Shown: piece after piece, positions 5,653 to 9,849 of the stretch
How positions within the stretch are numbered: position 1 is the first letter of the stretch
Layout: each line of letters begins with the position of its first letter
Source of the DNA: an uncultured bacterium
GTDB taxonomy: Bacteria > Hydrothermota > Tepidihabitantia > Tepidihabitantales > Tepidihabitantaceae
Assembly (NCBI GenBank): GCA_937139435.1
Contig: CAKZPX010000287.1
Coordinates: 1 to 9,849 of the forward strand
Direction of reading: 5' to 3'
Length of the DNA stretch: 9,849 nucleotides
Program-made: the position numbers and the translations under genes
Notes under the pieces: model-generated
The model's database searches: none
What the model was told of the DNA's origin: nothing
The model's input: the letters and a program-made list of their open reading frames with translations, nothing else

Positions 5653-5801
5653 AACAATTTGTGAGGTGGAGACAGTCGTTTCGGGCGACGGTACGGCATC
5701 TCAACCTCCTCAAAAAGCCCAAGGAATGCCCTCGCATTCCAATCCCACCAAAAAAGCCTCGCCTGAAACTGGCCCTGGCTGTCTCCGCCTCTCAATTTTT
5801 T
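5653..5801 (+). ncRNA. candidate structured small RNA, about 149 nt, family not recognised
   Basis: The two ends pair. Helix P1 joins GAGGTGGAGACAG (5663-5675) to CTGTCTCCGCCTC (5779-5791), 13 pairs, and can extend outward by UUG/CAA (5659-5661 with 5793-5795) past one U-U mismatch. After an asymmetric internal loop (2 nt against 9 nt), helix P2 joins GTTTCGGGCGA (5678-5688) to TCGCCTGAAAC (5759-5769), 11 pairs. An apical hairpin joins GGAATGC (5723-5729) to GCATTCC (5734-5740) over a CCTC loop. Between P2 and the apical hairpin are unpaired A- and C-rich strands, including CCTCCT (5705-5710) and TCCCACC. Six Ts (5796-5801) follow P1, so P1 can act as terminator. The only two imperfect pairs, T5667/G5787 and G5683/T5764, are G-U wobbles on the plus strand but A-C mismatches on the minus strand, which supports a plus-strand RNA. 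A strong promoter sits just upstream. Closed ends and a large bubble recall 6S RNA, but I see no conserved 6S, SRP, tmRNA or RNase P sequence. Confidence 0.72.
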
Positions 5802-5858
5802 ACCACTAATCTTTGCATCACCCTGTAAAAATGGTACGTGAAAGTTATTACCGATTAG

Positions 5859-5884
5859 AAAAACCCTTTAATTTACCGAAGGTT
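5859..5884 (-). terminator. weak possible terminator at the end of pdxA
   Basis: On the minus strand AACCTT (5879-5884, overlapping the stop codon) can pair with AAGGGTT (5862-5868) with one bulged G, followed by a run of Ts (5859-5863). The stem has only six pairs and no GC-rich core, so termination here is uncertain. Confidence 0.25.
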
Positions 5885-6854
5885 ATGAACGGCTATCCCG
5901 ACACAGGCGTCGAGCAAGTTTGATTGCCGCAATCATTGAATCAGCCGAGGCGATGCCCCTGCCAGCGATATCAAAAGCGACACCGTGCAGGGGTGAGGTG
6001 CGTACCCTGCCCAGTCCTAAGGTAACATTTACCCCCTTCCCTTTAGAAAGCATCTTTGCTGGTATCATCGCCTGGTCGTGATACATTGCCACAAAACCAT
6101 CAAACCTTCCCCGGTTACTGAATATCGCATCAGCTGGGAAAGGACCAGCAACGTCCAGCCCCTGCCGTCGTGCCTGATTTATTGCGCGCCGAATCCTTTT
6201 CTCCTCACCCAGTGTGAACTCATCACCATGGGGATTAAGAGCAAGAACCGCTATCCTTGGTGCCCGCACCCCACTGCCGCCCATCTCCTGACGAAGAAAT
6301 TCATCAAGCAGGTGCATCTTCTCCTGTACCCGTGCCGGGGTAATCATTTGTGTCACCCTGGTAATAGGTAGATGAATTGTTACCAGAACCACCTTAAACC
6401 ATGGAGACCAGGCAAGCATGGCATAACTTTTTCTCCCTAGTCGGGCGGCAAGAAATTCGGTCTGCCCGGGAAATTCAAAACCAACCAGGTGTAACGCCTC
6501 CTTGGAAACCGGTGCGGTAACCAGCCCCGACAGTTCGTCCCGGCGCAAAAGTTCCACACCAACCTCAAGCGCTCGCAGTGCTGCCTGCCCGCAATTTTTC
6601 TGCACCCTGCCCATCTCGTAACTCCCGGTAGAACCAATATCAATAACATTAGCATCCAGCCAGTCCCGAAGCGAGCACCAGGATTGAGAGAACCAGGGTT
6701 TGTTCTGATAACGCCTTGCCTCCTTCTCCAGAACCTCCCGGGAGCCAATAATAACCAGTCCTTTCCTTCCCATTCTTTTAGTCACCAGTGCCCGCAGGGT
6801 AATCTCCGGACCAATACCTGCCGGGTCTCCCAGAGTAATCCCAACCTTTTTCAT
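5883..6854 (-). CDS. pdxA: 4-hydroxythreonine-4-phosphate dehydrogenase
   Basis: PdxA oxidises 4-phosphohydroxy-L-threonine with NAD(P) in the DXP-dependent pathway to pyridoxal phosphate. The product decarboxylates and is then used by PdxJ. The protein has 323 residues, the normal length. It opens with the family start GITLGDPAGIGPEI (5-18) and has TAPVSKEAL (113-121). The three metal-binding histidines are at H161 (TIHLPI), H209 (LNPHGDE) and H259 (MYHDQ), with the late block KGVNVTLGLGRVRTSPLHG (273-291). Two positions differ from the E. coli pattern: GHTE is GQTE here (Q131 at a substrate-binding position), and NPHAGE is NPHGDE. The related PdxA2 enzymes, which act on phosphothreonate-type substrates, cannot be excluded. 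The ATG lies 4 nt after the stop of the second permease gene with no clear ribosome binding site, suggesting coupled translation at the end of the exporter operon. Confidence 0.93.
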   Translation of the reverse strand: MKKVGITLGDPAGIGPEITLRALVTKRMGRKGLVIIGSREVLEKEARRYQNKPWFSQSWCSLRDWLDANVIDIGSTGSYEMGRVQKNCGQAALRALEVGVELLRRDELSGLVTAPVSKEALHLVGFEFPGQTEFLAARLGRKSYAMLAWSPWFKVVLVTIHLPITRVTQMITPARVQEKMHLLDEFLRQEMGGSGVRAPRIAVLALNPHGDEFTLGEEKRIRRAINQARRQGLDVAGPFPADAIFSNRGRFDGFVAMYHDQAMIPAKMLSKGKGVNVTLGLGRVRTSPLHGVAFDIAGRGIASADSMIAAIKLARRLCRDSRS

Positions 6855-6858
6855 TTTA

Positions 6859-7713
6859 TTAATAATGCCCCAGAGTCCCCGAGCGCCTGGTCCAGCGGTC
6901 GATTATCCAGAAGACCGTCAAACCAAAAGCCACCCAGAGTAAAGAAAGCATACCAAGGCGCACAAATGCCTCGCGCAAAGTGAAGCCTATCCGTTCTCCC
7001 ATCAAGAAATGTCGCGTACCCAGAATACCATAAGTTGTCGGGACGAATAGCGCCAGCTTTTGCATAAAAACCGGCAGGACCGCCAGGGGATAGGCAATGG
7101 GTGTAAGGATCATCAAAATACTTGCCAGCGCCTCGCTCACCAGCCCTCCCTGTTTAAAAATGAGGGTAAAACTCGCCATGAACATCCCGATACCGTAAAG
7201 GGCTACCAGCATCAAAGCGATGATTAAAAGCGTGGGTAAGAGCCCGATGGGATTGATCTTAATACTGAAGATCAGGATTATAAAAACAATCTGAACCCCG
7301 ATCATTAAGAGCTGATGTAGAATAGAATGCAGTGCCATACCCATGGTAAAAACCCAGCGCGGAACCGGTGCAGCAAAAACCGACTCCAGTGTCCCGTAAA
7401 ACTGCTCTTTACGCAGACTGAATCCCATTGCCCAGAGCGCCATGTTTAAAAACCCAATAAAAACATAACCCAGGGTAATAAATGTAATTATATCCGCTGT
7501 GCCCACCAGATTACGCAGACTCTCGGACTCCCGGCCCCCCACCAGTGCAATGCCATAAAGTAAATAGGGGAGAAGATAAACCACCGGGTCAATAAGACTG
7601 CGGGCAAAATCAGCCTTGTAGGTCAGTTCCAGTTTCCACTCCTTAATATTCTCCGCCCACACCGCCGCCCAATAGTGACACAAACGGTCAGTGGTACGCT
7701 TAACCAATTGCAT
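6859..7713 (-). CDS. ABC-2 type transporter permease (second of a tandem pair)
   Basis: This integral inner-membrane protein has 284 residues. About six membrane segments are expected (roughly 42-60, 74-96, 126-149, 155-185, 195-228 and 252-271). It belongs to the ABC-2 exporter permease superfamily and should form the transmembrane channel with its neighbour, powered by the adjacent ATPase. It is paralogous to the preceding permease, sharing a LVGG...ES motif near residues 57-65 and ALW..G.SLR.E...GT.E at 92-110. Longer in-frame starts exist up to 7800 and at 7737, but they read back into the upstream permease gene. The ATG at 7713 comes 1 nt after that gene's stop codon and gives a protein matching its paralogue in length, so I chose it. 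Cargo is not evident from sequence. Confidence 0.85.
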   Translation of the reverse strand: MQLVKRTTDRLCHYWAAVWAENIKEWKLELTYKADFARSLIDPVVYLLPYLLYGIALVGGRESESLRNLVGTADIITFITLGYVFIGFLNMALWAMGFSLRKEQFYGTLESVFAAPVPRWVFTMGMALHSILHQLLMIGVQIVFIILIFSIKINPIGLLPTLLIIALMLVALYGIGMFMASFTLIFKQGGLVSEALASILMILTPIAYPLAVLPVFMQKLALFVPTTYGILGTRHFLMGERIGFTLREAFVRLGMLSLLWVAFGLTVFWIIDRWTRRSGTLGHY

Positions 7714-7714
7714 A

Positions 7715-8548
7715 TTAATGCATTCCAACCGTGCCATCGCGCCGGGTCTTCTTTTCCAGATAGACGAAAAGGAAATATCCGGTGACCAGAAGCACAACAT
7801 CCATCACTAAAAGAATCAGAACCGTCTGGTAAAGGTTGACCTCAGCCTTATTCAAAAGAATTATGCTCCGAATCGCCACCAGCGCCCAGGTCAATGGTAT
7901 CAGGGTGCTAATAACTGCGGTCACCGGGTTTACCTGAACCGGATAGCGGATCGGAGAAAAAAGAAAGAATATCCATTCCAGCGTATGTACCCAGCCATGT
8001 ACCTCTTTAATCAACAACGTAAAGCCAGCAAAGGCGATAGCAAATCCAGAAAATCCCACCAACAACAGAACAACAATCAACAATACCGGTAGAACCTTTG
8101 CCAGAGTAAACTGAACCCCAAAGAACAGGGCAATAATTACCGCCTGAAACAAAACCATCACACTTGACCACGCCCACTCCGCCAGGGTCTTACCAATAAG
8201 AATTACCAGTGGATGGGTGGGTGATGCAATAATATATTCCATCGTCCCCCAGTAGGTCTCCTCCCGCAAAGAATTGCCCACACCCCATAGCGCGGAAAAG
8301 ACAAAGGTGGAAATCATCGCCCCGATCAAGACAAATGCTAAGTAATTACCGGAACCTGTAAGCTGGCGGAAAGACTCACTTGTTGCGCCACCCACCAGCG
8401 CTCTGCCCTGAAACACATAAGGCATAACCCAGAGCAGAGGGAATATCGCCCAGAAAACAATCATTATGGGATAGGAGAACCAGATGCGGATTGTCTTCCG
8501 GCATTCCGCCAGAATCGCCAGAAGTTCAATCCTGATACTGCGTCTCAT
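7715..8548 (-). CDS. ABC-2 type transporter permease (first of a tandem pair)
   Basis: From the ATG at 8548 the product has 277 residues with about six membrane segments (roughly 24-46, 69-90, 123-145, 152-180, 194-226 and 241-264). The cytoplasmic N-terminus is basic. It is an ABC-2 exporter permease and a clear paralogue of the next gene: RALVGGATSESFR (49-61) and ALW..G.SLR.E...GT.E (86-104) recur there at the same places. An in-frame GTG at 8569 would add seven residues. I prefer 8548 because AAGGAGG lies 3 nt upstream of it and nothing comparable precedes the GTG. The start overlaps the end of the ATPase gene by 23 bp, so translation is likely coupled. With its paralogue it probably makes a heterodimeric channel. 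Confidence 0.87.
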   Translation of the reverse strand: MRRSIRIELLAILAECRKTIRIWFSYPIMIVFWAIFPLLWVMPYVFQGRALVGGATSESFRQLTGSGNYLAFVLIGAMISTFVFSALWGVGNSLREETYWGTMEYIIASPTHPLVILIGKTLAEWAWSSVMVLFQAVIIALFFGVQFTLAKVLPVLLIVVLLLVGFSGFAIAFAGFTLLIKEVHGWVHTLEWIFFLFSPIRYPVQVNPVTAVISTLIPLTWALVAIRSIILLNKAEVNLYQTVLILLVMDVVLLVTGYFLFVYLEKKTRRDGTVGMH

Positions 8549-9551
8549 GCTCCTCCTTCGTATCCGCACCTAACGATGTGCCGGTCATATAGATAAAAAC
8601 ATCCTCCAGAGTCGGTTCCTGCACATCCACCCCTAAAATCCGTGTCCGGGCACGCACCGCTTCAATCACCTCACTCAACACCATCTCTGCCCGTTCTGCA
8701 ACAATATTCAAGGTTGTCACACCATCGTTAAATTCGGCACTCACTCGCTCAATCCCTGATACACCCTTCAATAACTCACCATCAAACTGTCCCAGACACC
8801 GCACCTTTAAAATTTCTTTGTGCGGAATGTCCCTTTTGTACTCCTCGGGTGACTTAATATCCACAATCCTGCCCTGGTTAATAAAAGCAATCCGCGCACA
8901 CAACTCATCCGCCTCGTCCATATAGTGCGTGGTAAGAAGTATCGTCTTGCCCTGTTTTTTATTTAACTCCTCTTTAATAAAACCACGGATAAACCTGCCA
9001 AACTGCGGGTCCAGTCCCAGTGTTGGTTCATCGAGAAGCAAAAGTTTCGGGTCATGAAGCATCGCCCGCGCCAGACTTACCTTCTGCTTCATACCCGATG
9101 AATAGCGCTCCAGCCTTTCATTCGCCACCTCCTGCAAACCCAACAGTCCCAGAAGGTACTCAATCCTTTTGTCCCTTTCCTTCCCGGTGAGCCCGTAGAG
9201 GGCGGCAAAGAATTTCAGGTTGTCGCGGGCAGAAAGTTTCCAGTAAAGCGTCCTTTCTCCGGAAGTCAGAAGACCAATCTGCTGCCGACAGAAAAGCGCA
9301 TCTTTAAAAACATCATGCCCTAAAACCCGAATCGTCCCGGCATCGGGAATGAGCAGAGTGGCGATACACCGAACCAGAGTTGTCTTGCCAGCACCATTGG
9401 GTCCTAAAAGTCCGAAAAGTTCTCCGGGATATAAAGTCAGTGTTGCTCCATCTACTGCGCGGATGACCTTCTTTTTAAAACCTCTTCCTCTGCGGAACTG
9501 TTTTACAACATCCCGACATTCAAGTGCCGGAACTGTCGAATCCCCACTCAT
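8526..9551 (-). CDS. ABC-2 exporter ATP-binding protein (DrrA-like, with C-terminal DUF4162-type domain)
   Basis: This 341-residue cytoplasmic ATPase should drive the two permeases encoded next to it. Its nucleotide-binding domain spans about residues 8-228. Walker A is GPNGAGKTT (50-58), the signature is YSSGMKQ (150-156), Walker B is LLLLDEP (170-176) with catalytic E175, the D-loop is LGLD (178-181), and the H-loop is H209 in LTTHYMDE. The Q-loop position has no glutamine: after IG (92-93) the sequence runs LLTSGERTLYW, a pattern I associate with one branch of DrrA-like ATPases. Residues about 235-325 form the C-terminal extension ending EPTLEDVFIYMTG, as in daunorubicin-type exporter ATPases. 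The ATG at 9551 overlaps the glycosyltransferase stop as ATGA, with AAAGGA and GGAGG just upstream. The adjacent glycosyltransferase suggests, without proof, a glycan or glycolipid cargo. Confidence 0.92.
   Translation of the reverse strand: MSGDSTVPALECRDVVKQFRRGRGFKKKVIRAVDGATLTLYPGELFGLLGPNGAGKTTLVRCIATLLIPDAGTIRVLGHDVFKDALFCRQQIGLLTSGERTLYWKLSARDNLKFFAALYGLTGKERDKRIEYLLGLLGLQEVANERLERYSSGMKQKVSLARAMLHDPKLLLLDEPTLGLDPQFGRFIRGFIKEELNKKQGKTILLTTHYMDEADELCARIAFINQGRIVDIKSPEEYKRDIPHKEILKVRCLGQFDGELLKGVSGIERVSAEFNDGVTTLNIVAERAEMVLSEVIEAVRARTRILGVDVQEPTLEDVFIYMTGTSLGADTKEEHETQYQD
8552..8558 (-). promoter_or_regulatory. strong Shine-Dalgarno fixing the first permease start
   Basis: AAGGAGG on the minus strand lies 3 nt before the ATG at 8548, inside the end of the ATPase gene. 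It decides for 8548 over the in-frame GTG at 8569. Confidence 0.75.
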
Positions 9552-9849
9552 TTTTTCCTTTCCTCCATCGTTTTTCTGATCAGGGTTTCAATCTTATCCA
9601 CAGCACCATCCCATGTCCACTGCCGTGCCCAAGAAACCGCCTCTGCACCCAGCCGATTGCGCAGTGCCTCATCGGTTAGAAGTAAATCAATCTTTTCTGC
9701 CAGCTGGGAAATATCACCATAATCATAAAAAAATCCGTTTACCCCTTCACGCGACGAATCAACCAGCCCGGGCGAACGGGCAACAACCACCGGCGTGCCA
9801 CAGGCATTTGCCTCAATCACAATCAACCCCCACCCCTCTTTGATTGAAC
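9548..9849 (-). CDS. glycosyltransferase family 4, C-terminal part (5' end cut by window edge)
   Basis: The frame is open from the right edge to a stop at 9548, showing the last 99 residues of a longer protein (family usually 350-400). It begins at once with the GT4 donor-binding block SIKEGWGLIVIEANACGTPV, which contains the family EX7E motif (E of KEGWGL and E of VIEAN). The block PGLVDSSREGVNGFFYDYGD follows, with a helical C-terminal tail ending MEERKK. GT4 enzymes are retaining glycosyltransferases of the GT-B fold that use a nucleotide-sugar donor to build polysaccharides, glycolipids or glycosides. Acceptor and sugar cannot be told from this part. The stop codon overlaps the ATPase start by 4 bp (ATGA), which ties this gene into the exporter operon. 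A TTG at 9826 is not the real start, because the motif continues upstream of it. Confidence 0.9.
   Translation of the reverse strand, partial: SIKEGWGLIVIEANACGTPVVVARSPGLVDSSREGVNGFFYDYGDISQLAEKIDLLLTDEALRNRLGAEAVSWARQWTWDGAVDKIETLIRKTMEERKK

Noticed and set aside
5653..5801. Assignment of the structured RNA to SRP RNA, tmRNA, RNase P RNA or tRNA
   Set aside because: The GGAA-capped helix 8 motif of SRP RNA, the tRNA-like ends of tmRNA, the conserved cores and size of RNase P, and a tRNA cloverleaf are all absent.
5619..5828. 69-codon plus-strand open frame starting with TTG over the structured RNA
   Set aside because: Its start codon overlaps the -35 box, the frame has no ribosome binding site, and base pairing explains the sequence better than coding does.

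Overview
The window reads as ordinary bacterial chromosome with about 50% or slightly higher GC and tightly packed, mostly minus-strand genes. There is no phage, plasmid, insertion sequence, CRISPR or tRNA signal. Which organism it comes from is inference. A secreted M23 peptidase with a FlgD/T9SS-like C-terminal beta domain, an AsnA-type asparagine synthetase and a linked glycosyltransferase plus ABC-2 exporter fit an uncultured bacterium of the FCB/WOR-3-like kind, but no marker gene here settles this.

Left part (1-2195): a SAM-dependent methyltransferase (minus strand, 3' end off the left edge) and a secreted M23-family metallopeptidase (plus strand) diverge from a compact 130-bp intergenic region. 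Each has its own near-consensus promoter lying almost on top of its start codon. The peptidase gene runs tail-to-tail into a small carbonic-anhydrase-like gene, with an 8-bp overlap of the two 3' ends.

Middle (2188-5406): a YhiN/HI0933-type flavoprotein gene overlaps the carbonic-anhydrase-like gene by 17 bp and is probably co-transcribed with it. Upstream lie a long bulged hairpin of unknown role, a clear intrinsic terminator, and asnA, which encodes aspartate-ammonia ligase with an unusual lysine-rich N-terminal tail.

Non-coding block (5407-5882): this 476-bp gene-free stretch holds the asnA promoter with a small dyad in its leader. It also holds, facing the other way, a strong promoter driving a candidate structured RNA of about 149 nt (5653-5801). 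Its ends pair in long helices and it ends in a U-tract. It matches no RNA family I can recognise and is the best candidate here for something undescribed.

Right part (5883-9849): five minus-strand genes that overlap or nearly touch: a glycosyltransferase family 4 protein (5' end off the right edge), an ABC-2 ATPase, two paralogous ABC-2 permeases, and pdxA for vitamin B6 synthesis. The ATPase and two permeases should form a heteromeric exporter. The glycosyltransferase next to it hints at a glycan or glycolipid cargo, while pdxA looks like a housekeeping passenger at the end of the operon.
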